From: Candidatus Endomicrobiellum mastotermitis
GTDB lineage: Bacteria; Elusimicrobiota; Endomicrobiia; Endomicrobiales; Endomicrobiaceae
Reading direction: 5' to 3'
Assembly: GCA_031272445.1 (NCBI GenBank)
Contig: JAISTT010000015.1
Location: forward strand, 1 to 60,209
Length of the DNA: 60,209 bases
The notes below the pieces were generated by a model. The model was not told the DNA's origin, ran no database searches, and saw only the letters and a program-made list of their open reading frames with translations. Shown piece after piece: positions 1 to 9,128 of the stretch. The translations under genes and the position numbers were made by a program. The first letter of the stretch is position 1, and each line of letters opens with the position of its first letter.

Positions 1-42
1 AAAACTGTAGGTTCAGGTATCGTTACTGATATATTAGATTAA
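1..42 (+). CDS. tuf: Elongation factor Tu, C-terminal end (partial)
   Basis: Only the last 13 codons and a TAA stop are inside the window. They read KTVGSGIVTDILD, which matches the conserved EF-Tu C-terminus (usually a TVGxGxVxxI pattern). EF-Tu delivers aminoacyl-tRNA to the ribosome. Its position directly before rpsJ is the classic str-S10 junction, so the gene upstream of the window is very probably tuf. The product cannot be checked further. Confidence 0.85.
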   Translation, partial: KTVGSGIVTDILD

Positions 43-88
43 ATAAAGTTTTTTTTGTTAAGTTATATAATAAATAGGATTGAAATTT

Positions 89-415
89 ATGGCAAATGAA
101 AAAGCATTACCGAGTCAGCGTATAAGAATTAAATTGCGTGCATATGATCATAAAATGTTGGATGACTCATTAGCAAGAATTGTGGAATCGGCAGGACGTA
201 CAGGAGCGGCTATAACGGGTCCCGTGCTTTTACCTACTAAAATAAGAAAGTATACCGTTAATAGGAGTGTTCATGTTGATAAAAAATCACGCGAACAGTT
301 TGAAATGAGAATACATAAAAGACTAGTGGATATTCGTGAACCTTCTTCAAAGACTGTTGATGAGCTTATGAAACTTGATTTGCCAGCGGGTGTCTATATT
401 GAAATTAAAATGTAA
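89..415 (+). CDS. rpsJ: 30S ribosomal protein S10
   Basis: Small-subunit protein, also the NusE antitermination factor. The sequence has the S10 hallmarks [11 protein letters not shown] near the start and TGPVLLPT in the middle, and a full family length of 108 aa. A TTG lies in frame at 80, but the ATG at 89 is preferred because AGGA at 76-79 sits 9 bases upstream of it and would overlap the TTG. It follows tuf by 46 bases and opens the S10 part of the superoperon, presumably cotranscribed with tuf. Confidence 0.97.
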   Translation: MANEKALPSQRIRIKLRAYDHKMLDDSLARIVESAGRTGAAITGPVLLPTKIRKYTVNRSVHVDKKSREQFEMRIHKRLVDIREPSSKTVDELMKLDLPAGVYIEIKM

Positions 416-451
416 TTTTAAAATATCTGAATTATAGAGAGAAAAAAGACT

Positions 452-1138
452 ATGTTAAAGTCAATAATTGGTGAAAAAATAGGCATGACTCAGGTGTTTG
501 ATGCTAAAGGGAATCTTGTTCCAGTGACGGTAATAAAGGCTGGGCCTTGTGTGATCACTGGGTTGCGGACGGTTGAAAAAGATGGGTACCTAGCTGTTCA
601 GCTCGGTTTTGGAGAAGCGGGTGAAAAAAATCTGATCAAACCCCAAATAAGTTTCTTTAAAAAAAATAATATTTCACTTAAAAAAGTTATTAGAGAATTT
701 AGGGTTACTGATATTTCTGCGTTTTCTGTTGGACAAGAAATAAAAGCTAATGTGTTTAAAACTGGCGATTATGTTGATGTTTCTGCACTTAGTAAAGGTA
801 AGGGTTATGCTGGAGTTATTAAGAGACATAATTTTAGTATGCAACCTGTCTCTCATGGTCAATCGGATAGAACTCGTGCTAGAGGTTCAAGTGGGAGTGG
901 TGGTCCACAAAAAGTTTTTAAGGGAATGAAAATGTCTGGACATTTAGGTAATGAATATGTTACAATACAAAAGTTACTTGTTGTGAGTGTTGATGTTGAG
1001 AAAAATATAATGCTTGTGAAAGGTTCTGTCCCAGCCGTTAAAAGTGGAATATTGCTTATAAGTAATACTCTCAAAAAAATTCCTATTAAGCAAGAGGAAA
1101 CGAAAGTGAAAACCAAAGCTAAAATTAATAAAAAGTAA
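452..1138 (+). CDS. rplC: 50S ribosomal protein L3
   Basis: Early-assembly 23S rRNA-binding protein. The start MLKSIIGEKIGMTQVF and the internal block VFKGMKMSGHLGNEYVT are typical of L3. At 228 aa it is about 20 residues longer than the E. coli protein, mainly through a lysine-rich C-terminal tail from about residue 207. It lies 36 bases after rpsJ. The gap to the next gene is unusually long for this operon (178 bases to the chosen rplD start) and contains a hairpin. Confidence 0.97.
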   Translation: MLKSIIGEKIGMTQVFDAKGNLVPVTVIKAGPCVITGLRTVEKDGYLAVQLGFGEAGEKNLIKPQISFFKKNNISLKKVIREFRVTDISAFSVGQEIKANVFKTGDYVDVSALSKGKGYAGVIKRHNFSMQPVSHGQSDRTRARGSSGSGGPQKVFKGMKMSGHLGNEYVTIQKLLVVSVDVEKNIMLVKGSVPAVKSGILLISNTLKKIPIKQEETKVKTKAKINKK

Positions 1139-1222
1139 ACCGTGGGTGATTTTGATTTATTTATAAATACTAAAAGTTTGGGTAGAAATAGTTTTTAAAG
1201 AGGTTTTTAATTTTAGTGTTTC

Positions 1223-1248
1223 ACTCATTCATAATCGGATTAATGAGT
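1223..1248 (+). promoter_or_regulatory. Hairpin in the rplC-rplD gap with an ATAATCGGAT decamer
   Basis: ACTCATT at 1223-1229 is the reverse complement of AATGAGT at 1242-1248. The enclosed TAATCGGATTA can extend the stem. The decamer ATAATCGGAT (1231-1240) recurs in the gap before rplB next to another inverted repeat. The hairpin sits upstream of rplD, and L4 is the autogenous regulator of the S10 operon in enterobacteria, so a translational or attenuation control role is possible. That role is inferred only. Confidence 0.4.
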
Positions 1249-1316
1249 ACTTTTATTAAAAGTTGTATAATGATTTTTGTAGTGTTTTGGATATGAGATC
1301 AAAGAGAGAAAGTAAA

Positions 1317-1946
1317 ATGGAGACAGTAGTTTATAATTTAAAAGGTCAGGAAAAAGATAAAATAGAAATCCCCGCTTTTTTTAATATTGAGGTTTCTAGC
1401 GTTCTTTTGCATGAGATTGCGACGGCATATTTAAGTAATCAAAGAGCTGGGACGCATAAGACAAAAACGAGAGGAGAAGTGTCTTTTTCAGGTGCAAAAC
1501 CTTGGAAACAGAAAGGGACAGGCAATGCTCGAGCTGGACAGAAAAATTCTCCATTATGGAGAAAGGGTGGTATAATTTTTGGTCCGCAACCTAGAGACTA
1601 TTATATAAAGATGTCAAAACGAAAAAAGAAGATTTCTTTAAATATGGCATTATCTGCTAAATTTAAAAGTGGGAATATGATTGTTATTGATTCTTTAAGT
1701 ATTGATACATTCAAGACTAAGAAGGTTGTAGAGTTGATGAGGAATCTCAAAGTTGATGGGAAGAAGGTTGTTTTTGCAGTTTCTAAAGGCATGGATATGA
1801 AAAATTTTAAGGTTGCTGTAAGAAACATAGAGAATGCAGTATTAAAAAATGTTGAAAATATAAATACTTATGAAGTTCTTTGGGCTGATAAGCTAATTAT
1901 TACTCCTGATGCTATTGGCATGATAAATAAAAGACAATTGGCGTAA
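1317..1946 (+). CDS. rplD: 50S ribosomal protein L4
   Basis: 23S rRNA-binding protein lining the exit tunnel; an autogenous regulator of the S10 operon in some bacteria. The conserved loop GAKPWKQKGTGNARAGQ is present. The reading frame stays open back to a TTG at 1263, but the ATG at 1317 gives the normal N-terminus (METVVYNLKGQE) and a normal length of 209 aa. It is preceded by a purine-rich GAGAGAAAG stretch. The upstream gap holds a hairpin that could serve regulation. Confidence 0.96.
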   Translation: METVVYNLKGQEKDKIEIPAFFNIEVSSVLLHEIATAYLSNQRAGTHKTKTRGEVSFSGAKPWKQKGTGNARAGQKNSPLWRKGGIIFGPQPRDYYIKMSKRKKKISLNMALSAKFKSGNMIVIDSLSIDTFKTKKVVELMRNLKVDGKKVVFAVSKGMDMKNFKVAVRNIENAVLKNVENINTYEVLWADKLIITPDAIGMINKRQLA

Positions 1947-1971
1947 TTTAAGTTATGTTTAGGGAATAGAG

Positions 1972-2262
1972 ATGAATATTAGAAACATTATTAAAAAACC
2001 TATAGTTACAGAAAAAGCAACGATTCTGAAAGAAAAAGGTAAAAATAAGTATACTTTTGTGGTTGATAGGAGTGCAAATAAATTTCAAATAAAGCAGGCT
2101 GTTGAAACTTTATTTAAAGTAAAAGTAAAAAAAGTTCATACTGCAAATTATGTAGGTAAGAGCATAAGAAGGGGTAAAAGTGTTGGTTATAAAAGCGATT
2201 GGAAAAAGGCAATAGTAAAAGTTGATGAGGGTCAGGAAATTCAGATAGTTGACGAAGTCTAA
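1972..2262 (+). CDS. rplW: 50S ribosomal protein L23
   Basis: Exit-tunnel protein and docking site for trigger factor and SRP. At 96 aa it has family length. IIKKPIVTEKAT at the start and VDRSANKFQIKQAVETLF are standard L23 blocks. It follows rplD by 25 bases with an AGGGAATAGAG ribosome-binding stretch. Next comes a 117-base gap holding a strong inverted repeat before rplB. Confidence 0.97.
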   Translation: MNIRNIIKKPIVTEKATILKEKGKNKYTFVVDRSANKFQIKQAVETLFKVKVKKVHTANYVGKSIRRGKSVGYKSDWKKAIVKVDEGQEIQIVDEV

Positions 2263-2314
2263 AAAATAGTCGAGAAAGGGTGTTTTGAAAGGTAAGGTTT
2301 TTATTTTAAAGTTA

Positions 2315-2348
2315 ATAATCGGATAGTGATATAAGTAGTTACTTATAT
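2315..2348 (+). promoter_or_regulatory. Decamer plus perfect hairpin in the rplW-rplB gap
   Basis: The decamer ATAATCGGAT (2315-2324) is the same as at 1231-1240. It is followed at once by ATATAAGT (2329-2336), the loop AGTT, and ACTTATAT (2341-2348), a perfect 8-bp stem. No T-run follows, so it does not look like an intrinsic terminator. Possible roles are a leader-type regulatory structure or an RNA-processing site upstream of rplB. Confidence 0.4.
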
Positions 2349-2379
2349 GAAAAAGAATTCTTAATAATAAGGAAAAGTG

Positions 2380-3213
2380 ATGTCAATTAAAACATTTAGA
2401 CCATATACGCATTCAAGAAGGCAAATGTCAATTTCGGATTTTTCAGATATTACAAAAACGAATCCTGAAAAGTCGCTTATTAAAATAATTAAGAAAAAGG
2501 GTGGTCGTAACAATACGGGACGAGTAATGGTTCGTTTTAAAGGTGGTGGCCATAAGAGATTTTATAGGATTATTGATTTTAAAAGAGATAAACTTAATAT
2601 TTCAGCGGAAGTGGTGGCGATAGAATACGATCCAAATCGTTCAAGTAGAATAGCTCTTTTACAATATATAGATGGGGAGAAAAGGTACATTATTCAACCG
2701 ATGGATGTGAATGTAGGAGATTCTGTTGTTTCAGGTCCAAATGCTGAGATAAAAGCAGGAAATTCTTTGCCTCTTGCAAACATACCGGTGGGTACCTTTA
2801 TACATAACTTGGAATTTATGGCTGGCAAAGGGGGGCAATTAGTTCGTTCAGCTGGAGTTGCCGCTCAGCTTCTTGCCAAAGAGGGCGATTATGCTCATGT
2901 GAGAATGCCTTCTGGAGAAATAAGACTTATCAGAGCTGTTTGTTATGCAACGATTGGACGAGTGGGGAATTTGGATCATGAAAATGTTGTAATAGGTTCT
3001 GCAGGAAGGAATCGTCATATGGGTAGGAAGCCTCATGTACGTGGTACGGCAATGAATGCCGTTGATCATCCTCATGGTGGCGGAAGAGGAAGATCTAAAG
3101 GCAATAATCAGCCTCGGAGTCCTTGGAATCAGTCCGCCAAAGGTTTTAAGACAAGATCTAAAAAGGTCTGGGATTGGGTTATAGTAAGTCATCGCAATAA
3201 AGATAAGAAATAG
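2380..3213 (+). CDS. rplB: 50S ribosomal protein L2
   Basis: Core peptidyl-transferase-region protein of 277 aa (family about 275). The C-terminal block [17 protein letters not shown], including the conserved histidine loop, is intact. The ATG at 2380 is chosen over the GTG immediately upstream at 2377, because AAGGAAAA at 2370-2376 spaces well to either and the ATG gives the usual N-terminus [10 protein letters not shown]. The gene is followed closely by rpsS. Confidence 0.97.
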   Translation: MSIKTFRPYTHSRRQMSISDFSDITKTNPEKSLIKIIKKKGGRNNTGRVMVRFKGGGHKRFYRIIDFKRDKLNISAEVVAIEYDPNRSSRIALLQYIDGEKRYIIQPMDVNVGDSVVSGPNAEIKAGNSLPLANIPVGTFIHNLEFMAGKGGQLVRSAGVAAQLLAKEGDYAHVRMPSGEIRLIRAVCYATIGRVGNLDHENVVIGSAGRNRHMGRKPHVRGTAMNAVDHPHGGGRGRSKGNNQPRSPWNQSAKGFKTRSKKVWDWVIVSHRNKDKK

Positions 3214-3233
3214 TCTTAGGAGAAGAAAATATT

Positions 3234-3518
3234 ATGAGTCGTTCGACAAAAAAGGGTCCTTATGTAGATGAGAAGCTTTTAAAAAAAGTGCAAAAACTCA
3301 ATGAAGTTGGAGAGAAGAGAATTATTAAGACATGGGCTAGAGCGTGTGTTATAACTCCAGATTTTGTTGGACATACTATGGCAATACATAATGGTAAAAA
3401 ATTTTTTTCAATATTTATATCAGAGCAAATGGTGGGTCATAGACTTGGTGAGTTTGCTCCTACTAGGGTGTTTAAAGGTCACGGTGGAATGACGAAGCAA
3501 GAGACTTCGCCAACATAG
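3234..3518 (+). CDS. rpsS: 30S ribosomal protein S19
   Basis: Small-subunit head protein of 94 aa, family length. [18 protein letters not shown] at the N-terminus and [18 protein letters not shown] near the end are diagnostic. It starts 20 bases after rplB with a TTAGGAGAAG ribosome-binding site. A 109-base gap without an obvious structure separates it from rplV. Confidence 0.97.
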   Translation: MSRSTKKGPYVDEKLLKKVQKLNEVGEKRIIKTWARACVITPDFVGHTMAIHNGKKFFSIFISEQMVGHRLGEFAPTRVFKGHGGMTKQETSPT

Positions 3519-3627
3519 ACAAGTTGTAATTGTGACATTTGCTCCTATGAGAATATAGATAATAAAAATTAAGTTTATATTTATAGTGTAGGCTTTCTTA
3601 TATAGTTGAATAAAAAAGGATATTGAT

Positions 3628-3996
3628 ATGGAAGTGAAGGCGATAGCGAAGTTTGTTAGGCATACTCCAAGAAAGGTGAACCAAGTTCTTACGCTTATTA
3701 GGAATAAGAAAGTTGAAAGAGCATTTGAAATTCTTTCTTTTCTTCCAAAGTCCGCTGCTGCGACTATTGAAAAAGTTTTAAAAAGTGCGGTTGCAAATGC
3801 AGGTAAAGTTAAAGATTACTCAAATGTCAAAGTTAAAGAAGCGTGGGTTGGTAATGGACCAATATTAAAAAGAGTAATGCCTGGATCAAAAGGTAATAGT
3901 AGGCCTATAAAAAAAAGAACGTCGCATCTTACGATAGTTGTTGCAGATGTAAGTACGGTTGGTGTTTCGAAAAAGGGGAAAATAGGTAAAAATTGA
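3628..3996 (+). CDS. rplV: 50S ribosomal protein L22
   Basis: Exit-tunnel constriction protein of 122 aa. The start EVKAIAKFVRHTPRKVNQV and the block WVGNGPILKRVMPGSKG, which corresponds to the tunnel-facing beta hairpin, are recognisable. The C-terminal tail is lysine and glycine rich. The ribosome-binding site is AAAAAAGGATATTG before the ATG. Confidence 0.97.
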   Translation: MEVKAIAKFVRHTPRKVNQVLTLIRNKKVERAFEILSFLPKSAAATIEKVLKSAVANAGKVKDYSNVKVKEAWVGNGPILKRVMPGSKGNSRPIKKRTSHLTIVVADVSTVGVSKKGKIGKN

Positions 3997-4043
3997 ATTT
4001 AGGTATGAGAAGTGAATAAAAAATTTAGGAAGGGTAAGTCAAA

Positions 4044-4760
4044 ATGGGCAATAAAGTACACCCGAAAAGCGTAAGATTGGGATATATTAAAGATTGGGAA
4101 TCTAAATGGTTCAACTTAAAAGAGATGCCTAATTTTATAGAGGAAGACTGGCGAATAAGGATCTATCTTAAAGATAAGCTTAAGTTAGCTTCTGTATCAA
4201 GAATTAGTATTGAAAGACAAGGTAAGCTCTTGCGCATAAATATTTATACAGCTCGTCCTGGTATTGTAATTGGCAAAGGTGGACAAGGTATTGAAAACTT
4301 GAAAAAAGAGCTTGAAGTAATGACGTCAAGAAAGATTGTTGTAAACATTATGGAAATTAAAAAGCCTGAGATTGATGCTCAACTTGCTGCTGAGAGTATT
4401 GCATTTCAATTAGAAAGACAAATTGCTTTTAGGAGAGTGATGAAAAAGACTATTGAGCGAGCAATATCAGCTGGAGCGCAAGGTATGAAGGTTATGGTTT
4501 CAGGTAGAATTGGTGGCGCGGATATTGCGAGAACTGAATGGCTTAAAGAAGGAAGGATTCCTCTTCAAACTTTTAGGGCAGATATAGATTATGGTTTTGC
4601 AGAAGCTCATACAACTATGGGGCAAATAGGAGTGAAGGTCTGGGTATTTAAAAAAGAGCTTTTTAAAAAGACAACTAAAGAGTTGTTTGATGAGGCAAAA
4701 GTTGTTGATACTTCAAAAACTGTTTTGGAAAATACACAAAAGAATCAAAATATGGTGTGA
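4044..4760 (+). CDS. rpsC: 30S ribosomal protein S3
   Basis: mRNA-entry-site protein of 238 aa. It has the N-terminal MGNKVHPKSVRLG signature, a KH domain with the GKGGQG loop near residues 78-83, and the C-terminal domain SGRIGGADIARTEW. An AGGAAGGG ribosome-binding stretch precedes the start. It lies 47 bases after rplV. Confidence 0.97.
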   Translation: MGNKVHPKSVRLGYIKDWESKWFNLKEMPNFIEEDWRIRIYLKDKLKLASVSRISIERQGKLLRINIYTARPGIVIGKGGQGIENLKKELEVMTSRKIVVNIMEIKKPEIDAQLAAESIAFQLERQIAFRRVMKKTIERAISAGAQGMKVMVSGRIGGADIARTEWLKEGRIPLQTFRADIDYGFAEAHTTMGQIGVKVWVFKKELFKKTTKELFDEAKVVDTSKTVLENTQKNQNMV

Positions 4761-4828
4761 AAAAAGTTTTTGTACTATAGAGAAAAATGATATAATGTGA
4801 AAGTTATAAAGGTATAAGGATTTGTTAT

Positions 4829-5242
4829 ATGTTGATGCCAAAAAGGGTTAAGTATAGAAAGATGCATAGAGGTAGAATGAAGGGTAGGGCTAAGGGTGGT
4901 ATGTATTTAGCTTTTGGTAAATATGGCCTTCAAGCTTTAGAGCCTGTATGGATAAATAGTAATCAAATAGAGTCTGCTCGTATAACACTTGCAAGGTTTA
5001 TAAAAAAAGGTGGAAAGATTTGGATTAGAATATTTCCTGATAAACCAGTTACTAAAAAGCCTGCTGAAACAAGGATGGGTAAAGGTAAGGGTGATCCGCA
5101 TTTTTGGGTTGCTGTGGTAAAGCCAGGAAGAATAATGTTTGAAATGGAAGGCATTCCAGAAGTAGAAGCGAAAAGAGCTCTTAGACTTGCTTCGAATAAG
5201 CTTCCTATAAGCACGAGAATTTTAGTTAGAGCTGAAATTTGA
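4829..5242 (+). CDS. rplP: 50S ribosomal protein L16
   Basis: tRNA-site-proximal large-subunit protein of 137 aa. It starts [19 protein letters not shown], the usual L16 N-terminus, which supports the ATG at 4829 over the ATG two codons later. The ribosome-binding site is TATAAGGA. It follows rpsC after a 68-base gap and runs almost directly into rpmC. Confidence 0.97.
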   Translation: MLMPKRVKYRKMHRGRMKGRAKGGMYLAFGKYGLQALEPVWINSNQIESARITLARFIKKGGKIWIRIFPDKPVTKKPAETRMGKGKGDPHFWVAVVKPGRIMFEMEGIPEVEAKRALRLASNKLPISTRILVRAEI

Positions 5243-5249
5243 GGAAAAA

Positions 5250-5447
5250 ATGAAAGATAAAAGTTTAGATGAAATGAAAAATATGACATGTGTTGAACTT
5301 AAGACGAGACTTAGTGATCTTCAGGATAGAATTTTTAAGTTAAAGTTTCATCATTCAGTGACTCCTGTAAAAAATCCTCTTGAGATAAGAAAAGTAAGAA
5401 GAAATATAGCGAGAATTAAGACACTTATCACTCAAAAAGAGGTCTAA
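5250..5447 (+). CDS. rpmC: 50S ribosomal protein L29
   Basis: Small coiled protein near the tunnel exit, 65 aa, family length. The pattern DEMKNMTCVELKTRLSDLQ and the terminal VRRNIARIKTLI are typical. The start is seven bases after the rplP stop with GAGG directly upstream, suggesting translational coupling. Confidence 0.96.
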   Translation: MKDKSLDEMKNMTCVELKTRLSDLQDRIFKLKFHHSVTPVKNPLEIRKVRRNIARIKTLITQKEV

Positions 5448-5489
5448 ATTTAAGATAAAATAATAAATAGGAAGGGAAGTGAGTGTATA

Positions 5490-5762
5490 ATGCCAGAACG
5501 TAAAAAACGCAAATATCGCACGGGTATAGTTGTAAATGATAAAAATGAAAAAACTAGACAAGTATTTATTGAAAGGACGTATCGCCATTCTTTATATGGT
5601 CGCGTAATTCGTAGTAAGAGTAAAATTGCTGTACATGATGAAAAAAATGTGTCTTGTGTTGGTGATGTCGTGGGAATAATGGAATCTAGACCTCTTTCAA
5701 AAACTAAAAGATGGGTTTTAGTTAAGGTTTTAGAGAGTAAAAGTGTTGAAAGTATAAAATAA
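5490..5762 (+). CDS. rpsQ: 30S ribosomal protein S17
   Basis: Primary 16S rRNA-binding protein of 90 aa. The OB-fold pattern is visible: GIVVNDKNEKTRQVFIERTY, then VHDEKNVSCVGDVVGIMESRPLSKTKRW with the conserved SRPLSKTK block. The ribosome-binding site is AGGAAGGGAAGTGAG. It sits in the standard rpmC-rpsQ-rplN order. Confidence 0.96.
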   Translation: MPERKKRKYRTGIVVNDKNEKTRQVFIERTYRHSLYGRVIRSKSKIAVHDEKNVSCVGDVVGIMESRPLSKTKRWVLVKVLESKSVESIK

Positions 5763-5793
5763 GTTGTGTAAAATTATAAAGGTAAATTAATCA

Positions 5794-6162
5794 ATGATTC
5801 AGGAAAGAACTGTTTTAAATGTTGCGGATAATTCAGGAGCCAAAAAGATACGTTGTTTTAGAGTTGCAAAGGGGTTGAAACGTCGCTATGCAAGTGTAGG
5901 TGACATAATACATGCATCAGTACAGGATGCATTGCCCAGGGCAAATATTAAGAAAGGAGATGTTGTTAAGGCTGTGGTTGTTCGTACAGTGAAAGAAATT
6001 CGCAGAGTAGACGGAACTTATATTAAATTTGATGATAATGCGGCTGTTATTATAAATGATGAGGGTGAGCCGAAAGGAACTCGTATTTTAGGGCCGATTG
6101 CAAGGGAACTTAGAGAAGGGAATTATCTTAAGATAATCTCTTTGGCACCTGAAGTAATATAA
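5794..6162 (+). CDS. rplN: 50S ribosomal protein L14
   Basis: Inter-subunit bridge protein of 122 aa, exact family length. [18 protein letters not shown] at the start and the late block [18 protein letters not shown] are diagnostic. It is preceded by an AAAGGTAAA stretch. A 98-base gap follows before rplX. Confidence 0.97.
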   Translation: MIQERTVLNVADNSGAKKIRCFRVAKGLKRRYASVGDIIHASVQDALPRANIKKGDVVKAVVVRTVKEIRRVDGTYIKFDDNAAVIINDEGEPKGTRILGPIARELREGNYLKIISLAPEVI

Positions 6163-6260
6163 GATATAGATTTGAGATATACTATGGATTAAGTGTATTT
6201 TTAAGATATCTAAGTGAAAAAGCTGGATTGAGGTAAAAAAGGGAGTGGTAAGTACAAAAG

Positions 6261-6572
6261 ATGCTTAATGTTAAGAAAAAGGACAAAGTATTAGTTTTAT
6301 ATGGGAAAGATAAAGGGAAGAAAGGTAAGATTCTGAAAGTTCTTCCCGATAAGTGCAAAGTTATTGTTGAAAAAGTAAATTTTGTTAAAAGACATATTAA
6401 ACCTAATAAGAGAGATTCCGGAGGAATTTATGATAAAGAAGCTCCTATTGACATAAGTAAAGTTATGCTTATTTGTCCAAAATGTGATCGTGCTTTAAGG
6501 CCTAAGTTTGATAAATTGTCAGACGGTAAGAAAGTGAGAGTGTGTCGTAAGTGTGGTGAGATTATAGTCTAA
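6261..6572 (+). CDS. rplX: 50S ribosomal protein L24
   Basis: Assembly-initiator protein of 103 aa. It has the KOW motif near residues 6-30 (KDKVLVLYGKDKGKKGKI) and a C-terminal CPKC...CRKC ribbon, common in many bacterial L24 proteins and probably zinc binding. A GGGAG stretch lies about 15 bases upstream, a rather long spacing. Confidence 0.96.
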   Translation: MLNVKKKDKVLVLYGKDKGKKGKILKVLPDKCKVIVEKVNFVKRHIKPNKRDSGGIYDKEAPIDISKVMLICPKCDRALRPKFDKLSDGKKVRVCRKCGEIIV

Positions 6573-6657
6573 GAAAGTAAAGAAATATAAATATGTAAAT
6601 AAATGGTGTAGCTGTTATTGTATTTGTTACAGTCCTCAAAAGAAAGGAAAGAGCTAA

Positions 6658-7212
6658 ATGAATCAACCTCGTTTAAAAGAATTTTATCAAAAAAGTGTTA
6701 TGGTTAAACTAAAAGAACATTTCAACTTTAAGAATGTCCATCAGATTCCTAGAGTTTATAAGGTTGTTGTAAATGTTGGACTTGGCGAAGCAAAAGAGAA
6801 TATTAAAATTTTAGATATTGCAACTGCTGAGCTCTCTGCTATCACTGGGCAAAAGCCTATGGTTTGTCGTGCTAAAAAATCTATATCAAATTTTAAGTTG
6901 CGACAAGGTATGCCTATAGGTGTTAAGGTAACGCTTAGAAATGCTATGATGTACGAATTTTTAGATAAGCTTATTAACATTGCAATACCTCGTATAAGGG
7001 ATTTCAGAGGTATTGAATCCAATAGCTTTGATGGAAAAGGAAATTTTAATTTGGGTCTTTCTGAGCAATATATTTTCCCTGAAGTTAATATTGAAAAGTC
7101 AGATAAAACAAGAGGGATGAATATAACCATAGTAACAACTGCTGAAAAAGATGAATACGCTAAAGCGTTACTTGGTTTTCTTGGTATGCCGTTTAAAAAA
7201 GAAAAACATTAA
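6658..7212 (+). CDS. rplE: 50S ribosomal protein L5
   Basis: 5S rRNA-binding protein of 184 aa. It begins with the [13 protein letters not shown] helix, then [16 protein letters not shown] and the glycine-rich [20 protein letters not shown]. The ribosome-binding site AAAGGAAAGAGC directly precedes the ATG. It follows rplX after 85 bases. Confidence 0.97.
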   Translation: MNQPRLKEFYQKSVMVKLKEHFNFKNVHQIPRVYKVVVNVGLGEAKENIKILDIATAELSAITGQKPMVCRAKKSISNFKLRQGMPIGVKVTLRNAMMYEFLDKLINIAIPRIRDFRGIESNSFDGKGNFNLGLSEQYIFPEVNIEKSDKTRGMNITIVTTAEKDEYAKALLGFLGMPFKKEKH

Positions 7213-7263
7213 TTAATATATAAAAATAAATATATAATAAAGGTGGAAGTAAAGGATTATTTT

Positions 7264-7449
7264 ATGGCAACAACTTCAGCAGAAGCAAAAATGCGCAAAA
7301 GTCAGAAATTTTCGACTCGTCATAGAAATAGATGTCGCTTATGTGGGAGACCTCGTGGATATTATAGAGATTTTGGCATCTGCAGAATATGTCTGCGAAG
7401 GCTAGCGCATAATGGTGAAATACCTGGTTTGACAAAGTCGAGTTGGTAA
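7264..7449 (+). CDS. rpsN: 30S ribosomal protein S14, zinc-binding type
   Basis: The frame is open from a GTG at 7243, but the ATG at 7264 gives exactly 61 aa, the standard length of type Z S14, with AAAGGA a few bases upstream. CRLC and CRIC form the four-cysteine zinc site. [20 protein letters not shown] is the family core. It sits in the conserved rplE-rpsN-rpsH order. Confidence 0.96.
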   Translation: MATTSAEAKMRKSQKFSTRHRNRCRLCGRPRGYYRDFGICRICLRRLAHNGEIPGLTKSSW

Positions 7450-7478
7450 TATAAATTTAAAGAGGGTAACTTATAATA

Positions 7479-7874
7479 ATGATTACAGATCCAATATCAG
7501 ATATGTTTACACGCATTCGGAATTCAAATATTAAATTACATGAAAAAGTTGATATCCCTCTTTCAAAATTGAAATTGGAAATCGCTGAGATTTTGAAAAA
7601 AGAAGGATATATATCAAATTTTAAGAATATTGAAGATAGTAAGCAAGGAGTTTTAAGAATTTATCTCAAATATTCATCTAAAGGGGAAGCGATTTTAAAA
7701 GGAATAAAAAGGGTTTCAAAATCAAGCTTGAGAATATATAAGGGTTATGAGGATATGCCTAGAGTTGTTAATGGTTTAGGAGTTGCAATTGTTTCTACAT
7801 CTAAAGGATTAATGACTGATAGACAAGCTAGGAGAGATAAAATAGGTGGTGAAATAATAGGATATGTTTGGTAA
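7479..7874 (+). CDS. rpsH: 30S ribosomal protein S8
   Basis: 16S rRNA central-domain protein of 131 aa and translational repressor of the spc operon in enterobacteria. The start ITDPISDMFTRIRNSN and the end STSKGLMTDRQARRDKIGGEIIGYVW are conserved. The ribosome-binding site is AGAGGGTAAC. The gap to rplF is 209 bases, unusually wide for this junction, and I see no gene or clear structure in it. Confidence 0.97.
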   Translation: MITDPISDMFTRIRNSNIKLHEKVDIPLSKLKLEIAEILKKEGYISNFKNIEDSKQGVLRIYLKYSSKGEAILKGIKRVSKSSLRIYKGYEDMPRVVNGLGVAIVSTSKGLMTDRQARRDKIGGEIIGYVW

Positions 7875-8083
7875 AGTAGATTAATGAGTAAATAGTTTAA
7901 TAGTACTTGTAAATAAAGTACGTAATTTAAAAAAGATAGGGTATTTGAAATAGCAGTAGACGTGTTGTTTTATTTTTCTCATTGAATTCAATAAAAATTA
8001 TTTGTTGTAAGGATGTATATAAGCATATATCTATAAATTTTTTAAGGATTTTTTAATTGAAATTTTATATTGAGGATTAAAAG

Positions 8084-8650
8084 ATGAGTCGCTTAGGCAA
8101 AAAACCGATTAATATACCAGAAAATGTGAAAGTTGAGTTTGGGGATAGGGTAGTGGAGATAACAGGTCCTGGTGGAAGGCTTTCACAGGTAATAGATAAA
8201 AGTGTGGATATAAAAATTAGTAAAAATAGTTTGATTATTGAGGCTCTTGGGGATTCGCGCAAGCACAGTATGCTACATGGTCTTACGAGAGGGCTTGTTA
8301 TGAATATGATTGAAGGAGTTACTAAAGGTTTTAAGAAGCAACTTGAAATGATAGGACTTGGTTATAAAGCAAGCATAGAAAACGGAAAAAATTTGGTTCT
8401 AGCCGTTGGTTTTTCGCATTCAGTAACTATTCCGATACCACCTGTAGTAAAAGTTACTTCTGCTCTTACGCCAGACAAGAATACTTTAATTACTGTAGCT
8501 GGAATTGATAAGTATGAAGTTGGGGCGTTTGCTGCTAAAATAAGAATAGTGAAACCACCTGAACCTTATAAAGGGGTTGGCATAAGATATTTAGGTGAAA
8601 GAATAATAAGGAAGGCAGGGAAAGCTGCAGCAGGTTCAGGCAAAAAATAG
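8084..8650 (+). CDS. rplF: 50S ribosomal protein L6
   Basis: Large-subunit protein near the GTPase centre, 188 aa. It has two L6 repeats, with MSRLGKKPINIPENV at the N-terminus and PPEPYKGVGIRYLGERIIRKAGK near the C-terminus. The ribosome-binding site is TTGAGGATTAAAAG. It is closely followed by rplR. Confidence 0.97.
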   Translation: MSRLGKKPINIPENVKVEFGDRVVEITGPGGRLSQVIDKSVDIKISKNSLIIEALGDSRKHSMLHGLTRGLVMNMIEGVTKGFKKQLEMIGLGYKASIENGKNLVLAVGFSHSVTIPIPPVVKVTSALTPDKNTLITVAGIDKYEVGAFAAKIRIVKPPEPYKGVGIRYLGERIIRKAGKAAAGSGKK

Positions 8651-8658
8651 AGGATTAG

Positions 8659-9018
8659 ATGAAAAATTCAATAAAAAGATTCGGCTATCGTGTGAAAAGA
8701 GTTAGAAATAAAGTTAGAGGCACTCAGGATAGACCTCGTTTAAGTGTTTATCGTGGCCATAAACATATTTATGCGCAAATTATTAACGATATTGAGGGTA
8801 TTACTCTTACGTCGGCATCAACGTTATCTCCAGAACTTAAAGGAAAGTTAAGCTTTACCGATAATATATTGGCTGCAGAATTCGTTGGTGATTTAATTGC
8901 TAAAAAGGCTGTTGAGAAGGGTTTAAAACGTATTGTTTTTGACCGCAGAGGATATGAATATACTGGCAAAATTAAAGCACTTGCAGATGCTGCAAGAAAA
9001 AAAGGTTTAGAGTTTTAA
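8659..9018 (+). CDS. rplR: 50S ribosomal protein L18
   Basis: 5S rRNA-binding protein of 119 aa. The blocks [20 protein letters not shown] and [20 protein letters not shown] are family signatures. It starts eight bases after rplF with AGAGGATTAG upstream. Confidence 0.97.
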   Translation: MKNSIKRFGYRVKRVRNKVRGTQDRPRLSVYRGHKHIYAQIINDIEGITLTSASTLSPELKGKLSFTDNILAAEFVGDLIAKKAVEKGLKRIVFDRRGYEYTGKIKALADAARKKGLEF

Positions 9019-9128
9019 TGTTATATTTTATTTTGTAATAAAAAAATAAGGAGTGAAAAAAAGTATAACTTGGAAGGATTTAAATATTGCCTATGGATTA
9101 TAGCGTGTAGTTTTGAAGGGAGGATGAG

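Noticed and set aside
6756-7130. 124-codon minus-strand frame inside rplE
   Set aside because: Shadow of a conserved ribosomal gene, with no start context and no family resemblance.
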